Part shown: one piece after another, positions 10,780-22,059 of the stretch
Numbering within the stretch: the stretch's first letter is position 1
Layout of the letters: each line of letters opens with the position of its first letter
NCBI RefSeq assembly: GCF_026212465.1
Contig: NC_080058.1
Location: forward strand, 2,197,501 to 2,261,500
Source of the DNA: Amaranthus tricolor
Lineage: Eukaryota > Streptophyta > Magnoliopsida > Caryophyllales > Amaranthaceae
Direction: 5' to 3'
Length of the DNA: 64,000 nt
Translations under genes and position numbers: made by a program
Notes under the pieces: model-generated
The model's database searches: none
What the model was told of the DNA's origin: nothing
What the model saw: only the letters and a program-made list of their open reading frames with translations

Positions 10780-13670
10780 CGTGTTTTTTTAGTTTATTTT
10801 TTATTTCGGGACGGTCTAAAGAGATGGTCTCTTAAACAGAACATCTCTCTCAACAATTTGTGACATGAATGTGCTTGCTATTTATAGGTTATTAGGTATT
10901 TATCCATGCTATGCACGGTATTTAAAAGATATTTGGTATTTAAAAGATATTATTATAACAAAATTATAATATATTTTTAACTAATCTTGCTAAATTACAT
11001 AAAAGGGGTTTAAATTATGAACGGGATTAAACAATAATGACACATGTATGTATATATTACTATATAAGTAACAATACATATTTATATTTAAATTTAAAAT
11101 ATTATGACGTAAAATTTTTTATTCCACTAAAATCATATATCTATCATTTAATTAATCAGCTACTCTTGTGAGAGACCGTCTCTTGAAAGATAAAATGATT
11201 TGTCTCATTTGATTTTTTGAAATTATTTACTAATCACTTTTAATTTAAATTTTGTTCTTAATCAAGATGTCAAAATATAGTTAATTGGGATTTTATTTGA
11301 TTTATCTCAATATAAAATTTATTAATAGTAATTTTTATAATTTTAATTTAATTATGTGCAATTAGAAATATTTAGGATTGAATTAGTATATTGAATAGAA
11401 TATAATCTTTATACAAAAAGGCAAATAGGACCTCTATAAATGACACATAAATAATGAATAGAGTGTAATACTTTATTATATTACAATCTCATTCAAGCAA
11501 GTTTTGAATAGCTCTGAGAAATAATATGATCATATTAATAATATAAAATGAGGAGAATGATGTTTAATATTACCTTATAAGTACAAAGTATATATATCAA
11601 CATATTCCTCCAAAGATAACTTCTTTTCGAGACATCCTTACAGTAGAGATGACCATAAATAAGATTGCTTTGGACAACATTATCTTTGTCGTATGAGAAT
11701 TCCTATTTCAAGAATGTGTTTTATCTTATTTAATTTCATAAAATAAATTTCAGTGTTTAAAAAATGCAAAAAATGCAGTTTCACGATATTAGTTTAGATG
11801 TATTGAATTACATTTCAAAAAATTATACCAAACGCCAATTTGATTAATCTCAATTAAACAATTTATGTATTGAAGTAAGAAAAATAAAGTAAAATAAAAA
11901 GTACCACTTAAAAACAAAAAAAATATAACAACCAAACTCATCATTTCTTTATTTTCATATAAACACGAAAACCAAATCTAGTAAGCCAAGGGGCTTGTTA
12001 TTTAAATTGATGGATAATATTCTTTCTTCTTGTCATAGCCCTTGATAATATATAGTAGAGTTTAAATTTAATGGAGGTAACCAAAGGGCTTGTTATTTAA
12101 ATTTTGTGGGAATAGCCTTCTACTGTTATTTAATAATAATAACTACATTTAATCAAAACCATATCTTATTAAATCTACGAAATTAAAAGAGAACCTACAA
12201 CTACTTAAAAATATTAAAAATATAGATTATATAATGACTTAAATGTGTTGCTATTTTTAGTAAAAACATTATAATAGATTTTAATAATCAATTAAAAAAT
12301 AATACATTAAAAAAATTTAGCCGCTAAAAAAAAAGGGAGGCCAAGAAAAGTCCCAACTTTACCATATTCATACTCATCTTATATTGTCCTTGTTTAAAAT
12401 GCACCCTTTTGAATCAACCCTTTACCAATTTTCCCCTATTTTGTGCCTCCTCCTAAGCATACTTTATTTTCAATGTCCTACTCTCCTTGTCCTACAATCC
12501 GAATACCACTAAAAAATCTAACTAACACATCAGAAGGTAGTTGTGCAACAACCAACACTCACCATAGTCCATTACTCATTACTCTCCTTGTCCTTGTTTA
12601 AAAAATCTAATTAACACCTATTAAGGGGACCAATGATGCTTCTTGCACAAAACTTAATTGACTTGGTGGGTAAATTACTCAATACTAATAGTCTATTAGA
12701 TAAATAATATATACTTATTGTTAGTTTTATTGATGTCTATTAATTGTGGCCGGGTACCCACTGAACAAATACCATTGGGTCATGAAGCAATGTCCATAGT
12801 GAAAACTCAAAAATGCATTTATAGTCCTGTTTACGATTTTGTTAGTTTTATGTATAATAATTCAAATTTTAAGGGGTGTATTGCTCAGAGTACACTAACA
12901 TAGTCTACAACCTGATCATTTTACCAAAAAATTAAATTTTTTGAAATTATTTAAAAATAGATCCAGCCTATTCCCTAGCCCCTCCGTCACTATGGCAACC
13001 ATTAGGGATGGTTTGAATCGGGTTCAATTGAACTCGAACCTAGATCCATTAATAAGTTTAGGATCCTAATCGGGTTTTGATTTTATTATCCGTATTCAAA
13101 CTTTTATCCTTATTAATATTTCTTATAGGACATCCAATTAAAATAACTTTTCTTAATCTCATGAATATCTTATGAAAACATCAATAAAATAGTAACCGAG
13201 CGAGGGAGTAAATATAATTATAGTACTTCTATTATTTTAAAGTAAAGACAAACACATCACTAATAAAAAGACATTTTCTTAGAGATTTCAAATGAATGGA
13301 AGAAGTTTGTTAGAATGAAATCATAGAGTAGAAATTAGTTAATGAGTGGACCAAGATTGAATAACAAAAGAGTAAATCCATACAATATAATGTGTTTTCA
13401 AAATAAATAAATGTTACCATCATCTATCATAGTACATAGCCCTTTGGTATTAAAACAAAACCTACCTAAGTTTGTTTGTCTTCTTGGTTTTAATTTATTT
13501 CATCATTAACTATAATATATAACACATAATGCTATCTAAAGCAGTTATCTTTCGCAATCTAGGACTAAATAAACAAATAATACTATTTCGTCTTACTTAT
13601 TTGCCCTTATTTTAATCTGTTTTAATGAATTTTTGCAATTTTATTTTTAATTTCTATATTGTCTCTCTTA
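10780..13670. other. Gene-free AT-rich spacer
   Basis: I see no supported gene. Near 10800-10860 and 11165-11220 are fragments of the TGAGAC/GAGACGGTCTC repeat family. A 61-codon frame at 12718-12903 has no recognisable motif and I regard it as chance. Confidence 0.5.
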
Positions 13671-13677
13671 TTGCTAA

Positions 13678-13734
13678 TGTAACACCCTTGAATTTTGGTT
13701 TCTTTTAAAGGGTTGAAAATTCAGGGGTGTTACA
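13678..13734. mobile_element. 57-bp mini foldback element with 5-bp flanking repeat
   Basis: Starts TGTAACACCCTTGAATTTT and ends with the near-perfect reverse complement, so the whole 57 bp folds into one hairpin. It is bounded by GCTAA on both sides (13673-13677 and 13735-13739). The TG..CA ends and 5-bp duplication recall LTR-type integration, but the element is far too small to be an LTR. Confidence 0.6.
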
Positions 13735-13739
13735 GCTAA

Positions 13740-15750
13740 TACCCCACCATTTTAACTTACTGTGCTCAACTCCTTAGTTTCGGTGTTAAAAGCAAATGGA
13801 GCGAAATGGTTGAGACAAAAAAGTAATAATTAATTAATATAAGTAGTGGCTTTTACATATCTTGCATGATATAAGGAATTATATTAAATTAATTCCATTT
13901 TGCATTTATGTAACGAAGATGTACAATGCACTTTAATTAATCAACCTAATAAACTGTCTAATTCATGCCATTATTTATGTTTTTATGTCTTTGCCAAAGA
14001 AAGCAATCACTTATATATTTCATATCATCATACTTAGTATAAATTTTCTTGTATGCGGAACAATAAGAGGAGGGGTTATTTTCTTGGATTTTTATATAGA
14101 AATTGAAAAGTCTAATGAACTACTTGTATAAATTTAATTATAATTAATGGAATATCTATAACTTTAAATCTTTGTATCAATTGTAAATTTTAGCTTGGGC
14201 AAATTTCCCATGAAGCTAGAAATATGCAAAGCTAAGTGAAAGAGAAAAGCATTTATTCTTTATCTCTAACAAATCGAATATTTGAGCAAATGAATATAAG
14301 TGATTGCTACAATCTCAAATGTTACCTAACAAACAAAATTGTGTCATAAATTATAATTTTGATAAGCAAACGCACACAATCAATAACGTCTTTCGAATAC
14401 ACATTTTAAAGCTTAACAGTGTTGAAACCTTTAAGTGGGATCATATTTTTAGTGGGATATTGCAGATGAAATCATATTCAAAAGGATAATGGCTAGAACA
14501 AATTATTTCGGACAATCTAAAATAATACTCTAATACTCCATACAAAAATTCTTATAAGTGACAGTCTCACAATAAGACACATCTTATATATACATTGTAT
14601 AGCTCAATTTATATAAATTACTAGCCTATGAACTACTTATTTAGAGATTGTTTTTTCGGAAGAAAGTCTCTCTCAAATATAATTAAACTCCATATATATC
14701 GAGCAAAAATAAGGATATATCATATATGAGAGTAGATTATCTTACAAGTCTACAAACTTTTTAAGCACCCAAAAGTTATAAAAAAAATAATAAAAAAAAA
14801 AAAGAATTCGTCCATCAAAATCGCATCCAAAACACAAATACAAAGGAGATAATGTTCCCTTAAAAATGCTAATTATTCTTTTACCATGCGCAAAATTTTA
14901 AGATTAACATAAAACATGGCGTAAGAAGAACGCCAATTAACAATTAAATCACAAAAGAAAGTAATACTAACACTATAAAATATTCTCCACTACATAAAAG
15001 AAGCCAACAATATGAGGTTTTGGTGGGGATGGCATAATAAAAAATATGGCTCAACATTATCACTTCATCTCCAAAGTATTTACTACCTTTTTTTGGTTTT
15101 CATCCAAGGAGAAGAATATTAGAATATTATGAGTTGTGGATAAACCTTGCTAGTCATAGTGTATATATAGATTTAGTATTAAATAAAAAGACTAAAAAAA
15201 TTTTAAAATAATTTTTTTTTCTAATCACTATATATCAAAAATAAGTTATTATGTTATAAATTAAGAAAATTTATCAGAAATAATTTTTTTATATTATAAG
15301 AATACTAACAATTTAAGTTTTTCGTGCACTATTTTGACTTAATTTTTTATCTATTGAAATTGATGGTGTATAATTTTTTTTTGTATATATTGGATTTCAA
15401 TATTTTAATTTCTCCTTAATAATATTTAAAATTAAGTGTGACAAGACATCATATAAATTAAGGTTTGTTTCTTCCCTTAAAAAATAAAATTAAGTTAGTT
15501 TTTATTTTTTTTTCACCTTAAAATTTATTTAGTAAATGTAAATTTATTTAATTGTAAGTTCAATTAAGTGGGAGTTATAAAAATTATTAACTATTAATGA
15601 GAAAAAATAATCAATTAAAGTTTGATGTAATGAAATAAGACAAAAAGAATATGACATTAATATATATTGGCTTTTATATACTCCAGTAATCCGGTTACTT
15701 AACCATAATGAGTAACTAATAATATCCGATAAAAGATTAAAATCATTTTA
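13740..15750. other. Gene-free AT-rich spacer
   Basis: No coding region recognised. A degraded member of the TGAGAC inverted-repeat family lies near 14549-14665 (GTGACAGTCTCACAATAAGAC). Otherwise I see only AT-rich sequence and short poly-A/T runs. Confidence 0.45.
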
Positions 15751-15895
15751 GGGAAATTTCACGTGGTAATTCTGAGTTTTGAGTTTTTCACATGGTAATC
15801 AAAACTTTAAAAAAATCCAAGTGGTAACCCTAAGGTTTACCAAATTGTTTCACCATGACCTTTTTACTTAAAACGTTAAGAAATGTTAATTTCGA

Positions 15896-16130
15896 AGCGT
15901 TAAGGATATTGTACGCCTATTTATGCGATTCACCATTTCAAATGCCATTAACTTTAACCTTTTTCCTCAAAACATAAATCCTAACTTTACCATCTTTCAT
16001 CCAAATCATATTTTTTCCCCAAATCTAAAGATGGTAGAGCTAGGGTTTTTATTTTGAAGGAAAAGATTGAAACTGATGGCATTTAAAGTGGTGAGTATAA
16101 ATATGCGTACAGCAGCCTTAAAGCTTAATA
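15896..16130. repeat. Long imperfect hairpin (foldback)
   Basis: The left arm (about 15896-16000) pairs with the right arm (about 16025-16130): GTACGCCTATTTATGCG at the left against CATAAATATGCGTAC-type sequence at the right, then AAATGCCAT with ATGGCATTT, and TACCATCTTT with AAAGATGGTA near the loop. The arms are about 100 bp and the loop only about 24. To the left, 15755-15850 has ACGTGGTAA phrases like a Mutator-type terminal repeat with no partner found. Probably a decayed foldback transposon; transcription would give a long double-stranded hairpin. Confidence 0.6.
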
Positions 16131-17520
16131 TTTTAATATTGTAAAGAATAAATTATAAAACAAAACAAATTTAATATATTTTGAATTAAGTATGATTTAA
16201 CAATAATTTATAATTAAATGTTATATCAGATTATATAATTAATGCTTAGCTTATATACTTAAAAATTTAAAATATAACAAATGTTATGAAGGTGTTTGTG
16301 TGCAAGTTTTTTGCCTTATGGATTGAAGTGAAATTAATTTTTATTAACTTGTTATAAAATGAGACTAAATGGACATTATCTAACCGAAAGAATTGTAAGA
16401 ATACAAAAGTGAAATAACTTGTAAAATCGAACTTAAAGAATACTAACAGCGTAAAGTTTTGTATGACATTGTCTCACAATAAAAAATACATAATTAACTT
16501 ATTTTTTGAATTGATCATATTAAGATTATAAAATAATCACTTTAAGATATAAGTAATCACGTTAATTTACTATATAAAATGATCACTTTAAAATTATATG
16601 TGAATCATTTTAAAACAACAAATATATATTATATTTTTTTGATAGGATAAATATATATTATATCAGCTTAATAGAGATGATATCACCCTAAAATCGTCTT
16701 ATTTTGAGAATTGTTGTATTATATACATGTGTTGTACGACATACTATCCTTTTTTTAAGAGAGTTTTTTTTTTTTAAAAAAAAAGGTGATATTAAAACAA
16801 AACAGTAATGAGTCTTTTTCATTAGAATTAATTTTTTTAATGTCAAAAATATTTTTTTCTCATTAGAATCACCTCAATCACTATTACCAAAGTGACCTTT
16901 TACATTATAATAAATAAAAAATACACATAATTTATAAATTACAATTATTAAAGTTTTCACTCCTTATTTTGTAAACATCTCCTTTATTATATTTATAACT
17001 CATACCATCTATTTCATTAAAGTAACCCTAAAGAAATAAATATAAAATAGTTTAATATATATTCATACATATTAAAATTAAGCTATTGCGAACAAACGTC
17101 CCTACAGTGCTCCTTAATAAGGATATAAATTAATTTTAATAGTATATTTGAATATATTTTAAACTTTAAAACATATAAGTGTTGATAATATTACCTAAGT
17201 ATCTAACAAGCATGAAATTTGCCAAGTAACGCATCAAAATATATTATATAATTTTATCTTTTATTTTGTTTTTTGATTTATGCTCTGAGAGTTATTATAT
17301 TTTGTTAACTAAAATCCTCAGGGAGTAGTATAGTTTTAAATGACCTTAATCTATTTTATTGTGCAATCTTCTTTAAAATTCCATTTACAAGTCCATACTC
17401 CTCGGTGTTTACTCTATTTTATAACAAATTCTAACTCACACTCCTTAAATTCAAGGTTGATATAAACTATTTTAATGTGCACTAAATCCATACAAGATCA
17501 ACTTGACGTTGTTTAGCTTT
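16131..17520. other. Gene-free AT-rich spacer
   Basis: No supported gene. About 16455-16725 contains a degraded member of the TGAGAC repeat family (GACATTGTCTCACAATAA at the left, AAATCGTCTTATTTTGAG at the right). The rest is simple AT-rich DNA. Confidence 0.45.
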
Positions 17521-17526
17521 TACCTT

Positions 17527-17665
17527 ACACAAATTCTTAAATGAGAGGGTCTCACGGTGAAACATGGCCATGTACAAATGATGGGTTAATAATTACTTAC
17601 AATTTTGAAAATAATTGATTAAAATAAAAACTACTTATATGGACTCGTCTTATGATGAGACGATA
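17527..17665. mobile_element. TGAGAC-family MITE
   Basis: The left end ACACAAATTCTTAAATGAGA continues with GGGTCTCACGGTGAAAC, and the right end is GGACTCGTCTTATGATGAGACG. It matches the inverted-repeat family best seen at 63181-63304. Non-coding and about 140 bp. Confidence 0.5.
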
Positions 17666-18227
17666 GAAGCTATATGCAACACTAAATATTTTATGCTTTC
17701 ATGAAAAAAAGTAAGAAGATGAAAACAAACAAGAAAAGAGGGGAAAGCAAAATAAGAATCAGGAACCATCCAAACATGGATTAATAAGACAGCATAGAAA
17801 ATTAAAACAAACCATGTAATTTCAACCCATCTCTTTCTGGCCCCACAATAATTCATTTGCATATGGAAAAAAAAAGAAACCGCTTAAATATTAAATTTTC
17901 CTCATGATCAAATTTAGAAATCACTTTCATAAATTAATTTTTCCTGGTAAGTTCTAAATTTCAAAAATCTATCGTTTAATTACTATAAATATATTTAATT
18001 TGTTTGTTTATCATTTTAGAGTTTTCATTATCATAGTAAGTGAACTCTTTATCTCTTAAAGGCTTATGAAGTAGGAATATACTGAATTTAATTTTCAAAT
18101 AGCTCCTATTTTTGTTAACCTACTTTATAATAAAAAATAAACTTTATAGGGAGTATGAATTTACACTTTGAAATTTTACATGTTTATATTATGCACTTCT
18201 TTTAAATTTTAATTGTTTATGCAGCAG

Positions 18228-18303
18228 TTTCTATTATTGGGCAAAATAACCCAAATCTAAAGCACATCTCATGATAAAACCATCTCATACAAGAATTTGT
18301 GCA
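18228..18303. mobile_element. Partial TGAGAC-family MITE (right half)
   Basis: The phrase TCTATTATTGGG, then CATCTCATGATAAAACCATC and TCATACAAGAATTTGTG, closely follows the right half of the copy at 63241-63312. The left terminal repeat is not visible. It lies downstream of the CCCH gene's 3' end. Confidence 0.5.
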
Positions 18304-18588
18304 ATACCAAAGTCTTAATCTCAAAAGACTCAAAAAATGATAGTTAGCTCTCCAACAGCGGACCTAAAAGGCCACAAAAAGACTAATGCAAACAAAAATC
18401 TTACAAAAAATGGTTCAAAAATCCAAAATAATAGAATCATAAACAAAGGAAACATATAACATAGGAGATTTGATTGATTAATGTGAAATTTGAAAAAGTT
18501 TACCAAAAAAATTAAAGTACATAACTGGATAACACCTTTGCAAATAAATAACCCAGATAGTACCCTTACAATTTTTCTTATAATTTCT

Positions 18589-18591
<3 letters not shown>

Positions 18592-18646
<55 letters not shown>
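18592..18646. repeat. (AAT)n microsatellite
   Basis: About 18 AAT units, downstream of the minus-strand CCCH gene in its probable 3'UTR or just beyond. A 69-codon frame crossing it is an artefact of the repeat. Confidence 0.95.
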
Positions 18647-18649
<3 letters not shown>

Positions 18650-18764
18650 TAATAAATAATCAGATAATCAAATACTCCTTGCTACTGTTAACTGTATAGT
18701 CTTTCTTGAACACTAAAATGAAAACTTGGGTTTTCACACTTTTCCAATTGAACCTTAAAGCATA

Positions 18765-20885
18765 CTACTGAGCACTAATCTGATCAAGCCATGCCCCCAA
18801 AGTTGAATGATCCACAGCCTCGACCGGAGTATTCGAATTTGAGTCGGATAATCCGTTTGTCTGTACCTCTTTATTATCGGACGATGGCGAGTCCTTCACC
18901 AATGATTGAACCCAAGAAAGATCGGGTTCATCGCCCTTATGTCCGTTTGTGTACGATCTCTTCAAGCGGTACAAGTCATCGTCGTTCATTGACCAATCGG
19001 GTCTTCCGTTGGAGGACGATTCCCAGTTAGACCATGAACCAACACTCACGGGTGAACCAGCCATATCGGGTACGAGATCACGAGGTAAATTGGAGCCGAG
19101 ATCACGGGCACTCAAACTGCGCATCTGTTGCTGTTTGTCGCGCAGAGTAAGTGCCGATAACCGAGCATTGAAAGAAGCCTGAGGCTCGATGGCTCGAGGC
19201 GAAGACATCATTCCGGGTGAAGATACCATTCCTGGCGAGGACGGGCCAAATGGAGCCTGCAAAAGATTATGATCTACTGCCTTGGGTGAGAATGTTTTGG
19301 TATTGATAGGTGACAGCATGCTCTGCTGGTGCTGGAAATGGTTAAAAATTGCCGATTTGTGTGAAGGAGAAAACACAGATGATGCTCCGAGTGGGTCTGA
19401 GTACCGAGGAGATGAGATCTCGGCTGAGAAAAGATCGTCAAGGTTAGATGGTGCCATTGTTTTTGATCGAGCTGAGAGATTTCCGAAGCAAGACATGTTA
19501 TTAAGGGCGTGACGTTGTTCTAGCTCGAGATCTTGCAAGATACTGAACTCCTCAGCAGGGATATCTCGGGCATTCAAAGACGACCTCAGACGACTAGTTT
19601 GCAGATTGTTGGCCTGAACATTGCTACCGGGGAGATGCAAGGTAGGGATATTCTGCTGCTGCCAACCTGTTGAGTGAGGAATCCCATTCCCAGAAGGTGA
19701 GAATGGCGGTGTGAACGGTGAGGGTGACATGGCAGCGGCTGCAGACGGAGAACCAGGAAAGAGATTCAGGGCAGCAGCCATATCCATAACAGCAGCAGCA
19801 GACGCCATAGACCTCGGTGAAGGAACTGCAGATCCAGTTGAAGCATATAGAGGTCGGAGTTCCTCGGGTAAGTGTGCAAAGAAGCAAACACGACGATTAC
19901 AGCTGGTTCCATCCTTACAAAGTCTAGTCCTGTATTGTGCTGGATGTAGCCAGCACTCGAATACACCATGAGCATATTCACACATATCACCACGTCGACA
20001 AGTACCCTTACGAAACTCGGGACAAGGGACACAACTGTAATGATACTTTCTAGGGTCCCGTCTCCTAGCATTCTCACCCGGGTGGACAAAAGGGCACTCG
20101 GTCCAATCATGGGAATACGCTCGTGAACAAGGTCGAACCTTAAATGAGTACATGCGAAACTCATCAGTAGCATATATGCTATTCTTTATATCCGGTAGAG
20201 ACGGATCCACCGGGTATTCCTTCTTCTCGGAAACAACAGGACCATTATTGCCATTCTTACACGCCATCGGAGATGAAAGATCGTCCAAATCAGGTGAGAG
20301 CGATCTGCTCTCAGAAGGTGCTGGAATACACAACGGAGCCACCTTCACCCCATTTCCTAGATCACGGATATCTTCCACATCAACAGAACCATTGTACATA
20401 AGCATATCCTCAAGGGCTATACGCAACTCGGGTAGCATCCGTGAGACAGTGATCACATCGTATGGTCGGTTTCCTTTCGAATCGAGAAGGGTAGTATCAG
20501 CACCATTCGCTAAAAGCATCTTCACTGCCTCTACAGCATCAACGGATCCACCAGAAGCAGCACAATGAAGGGCATTACACCGATCAAGACCACAAGAACG
20601 ATTCACATCCACGTCCGGGCTATTGAGTATAACTTCCATCACACCCAGGCTTCCATAAATCGATGCAACCATCAACGGTGTCCTATACTCCAAAACCATC
20701 CCGCGGGCACCCAACTGTCGGCCATACCATAAACCCATGTCATCGATTAGACTAGGGTTTGACTCTATACACTGCTTAAACCCCTCAACATCATTATCAG
20801 CAGCAAGCTCAAGCAATTGTGAAAAACCGATTTTGGCTTCAAATTTTTCACCATTATTCATCAAAACATCCATTGTCATAACCAA
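18765..20885 (-). CDS. Ankyrin-repeat tandem CCCH zinc-finger protein (plant RR-TZF family)
   Basis: A single 706-aa coding exon, ATG at 20885 and TAG at 18765. Ankyrin-type repeats occupy about residues 67-143 ([19 protein letters not shown], then [10 protein letters not shown] and [19 protein letters not shown]). A cysteine-rich arginine-containing lead (C253, C264, H268) precedes two CCCH fingers: about C288-C296-C302-H306 and C323-C329-C334-H338. The C-terminal half is low-complexity Ser/Pro-rich with an acidic-hydrophobic end [11 protein letters not shown]. This is the full architecture of plant ANK-CCCH proteins (AtC3H29/30/47/56/66 group), which bind RNA, shuttle between nucleus and cytoplasm and act in stress and hormone responses. 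Function is by family. MVMTMDV has alternative Met residues at 1, 3 and 5; any could start translation. Confidence 0.95.
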   Translation of the reverse strand: MVMTMDVLMNNGEKFEAKIGFSQLLELAADNDVEGFKQCIESNPSLIDDMGLWYGRQLGARGMVLEYRTPLMVASIYGSLGVMEVILNSPDVDVNRSCGLDRCNALHCAASGGSVDAVEAVKMLLANGADTTLLDSKGNRPYDVITVSRMLPELRIALEDMLMYNGSVDVEDIRDLGNGVKVAPLCIPAPSESRSLSPDLDDLSSPMACKNGNNGPVVSEKKEYPVDPSLPDIKNSIYATDEFRMYSFKVRPCSRAYSHDWTECPFVHPGENARRRDPRKYHYSCVPCPEFRKGTCRRGDMCEYAHGVFECWLHPAQYRTRLCKDGTSCNRRVCFFAHLPEELRPLYASTGSAVPSPRSMASAAAVMDMAAALNLFPGSPSAAAAMSPSPFTPPFSPSGNGIPHSTGWQQQNIPTLHLPGSNVQANNLQTSRLRSSLNARDIPAEEFSILQDLELEQRHALNNMSCFGNLSARSKTMAPSNLDDLFSAEISSPRYSDPLGASSVFSPSHKSAIFNHFQHQQSMLSPINTKTFSPKAVDHNLLQAPFGPSSPGMVSSPGMMSSPRAIEPQASFNARLSALTLRDKQQQMRSLSARDLGSNLPRDLVPDMAGSPVSVGSWSNWESSSNGRPDWSMNDDDLYRLKRSYTNGHKGDEPDLSWVQSLVKDSPSSDNKEVQTNGLSDSNSNTPVEAVDHSTLGAWLDQISAQ

Positions 20886-21990
20886 AAAGAGTCCAATTTC
20901 TCTTGTTCTAAATCCACAAAAACCTCAATATTTCAAAAACCAATCTGCAAACCACAAAATCAATCCTCATATCAACTATTTACTCAAAAACAGATTACCC
21001 CAATATTCCATACACTTTTTCTGATATTCTCAATAAATACAGAAAAATAAACAAAATCAACACATAAATAGGTACAGAACATCAGATCTGATGGTAATCC
21101 AAACAAAAAAAGGTCAAATGCAGCAATCTCAACCAGACCAGTATACAATATCAGAACATTCCAGTATCATGCAAAAAGAAAGCAAATTTAACCTCCCAAA
21201 AACATGATAACTGCATAAACTCTGAAATCCATTATCTTCAAAAAACCATTTGGAATAACTAACTTCCAAAAAAAAAAATCAAACCTCTTTATTCTTGATA
21301 AATTAATAAAAACACAGACAAATTAGTAGAAAGAACATATATTTACAACAAATACTGAAAACTTATTATAATAATCAGAAAATAATCATCAAATAAAGGT
21401 AAAATAGCAAATGAAATGAGTAATTAGAGTGGAAAATGCTCACTGATTTTATACCAATAAAGGAAAATGAATCAGCATCCTTTGAATTTTTCTTCAACCC
21501 AGCAAAAATTATATCATCAACGATCTGCAGAAAGAATCCCCAGATCTACATAACTCCCCACAAAAAATAATCTAAAACCCAATTGAAAGAAATTAACTTC
21601 CATCACCATTTTCTCTTCTTTTCTTTAAATCCCAATAAAACCATTAATAAAGATCAAAACATTACAACTTTTAAGCTTAAATCAAGTGAAAAAATAAAGT
21701 TAATTTAATCACCAATTTAATCTTCAATGAAAAAACTACAAACACCAATGTTTTTAATAAAGATTAAACTTTGGAAAATCTAGGATTGAATTAAATAAAA
21801 TTAAGTAAATGGGTATTAATTTTTCATTGAAAAATTGAAATTATTTTTCCCTCTCTTCTTTAGTGAAGATTAAAAAAGGTGTGAAAATGAAGAGACAGGA
21901 GAAAAGGAGAGAGAAAGAATGAGAGTAATGGGAAGTTGTTTAAATTTGCAGAACTAGTATGGGGACTGGGGGTAATGGATGGTGGGTGAC
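20886..21990 (-). promoter_or_regulatory. 5' leader with probable intron of the CCCH gene
   Basis: Read on the minus strand, the ATG is preceded by about 60 bases and then a good acceptor (GTGGTTTGCAG, ending at 20945). Upstream lie about 500 T-rich bases with a possible donor near 21450 (TTATTG/GTATAAAATC). A CT-rich leader typical of plant 5'UTRs lies at about 21840-21930 (TTCTTTCTCTCTCC). A 5'UTR intron is therefore likely. The donor is tentative and the start site unknown. A W-box core (TTGACC on the minus strand) lies near 22050. Confidence 0.45.
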
Positions 21991-22059
21991 CGGAAGAGAC
22001 GGTAAGTGTAAGGGAAGGTGTGTAGAAATATGGGTTTTGTAACCGGCTAAAACGGTCAA

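Noticed and set aside
12718..12903. 61-codon frame in the 12.7-kb spacer
   Set aside because: Short, no motif, and no regulatory or splice context.
19766..20173. Alternative frames over the CCCH gene (135 and 138 codons)
   Set aside because: Shadows of the 706-aa zinc-finger ORF; its domains are continuous and complete in one frame.
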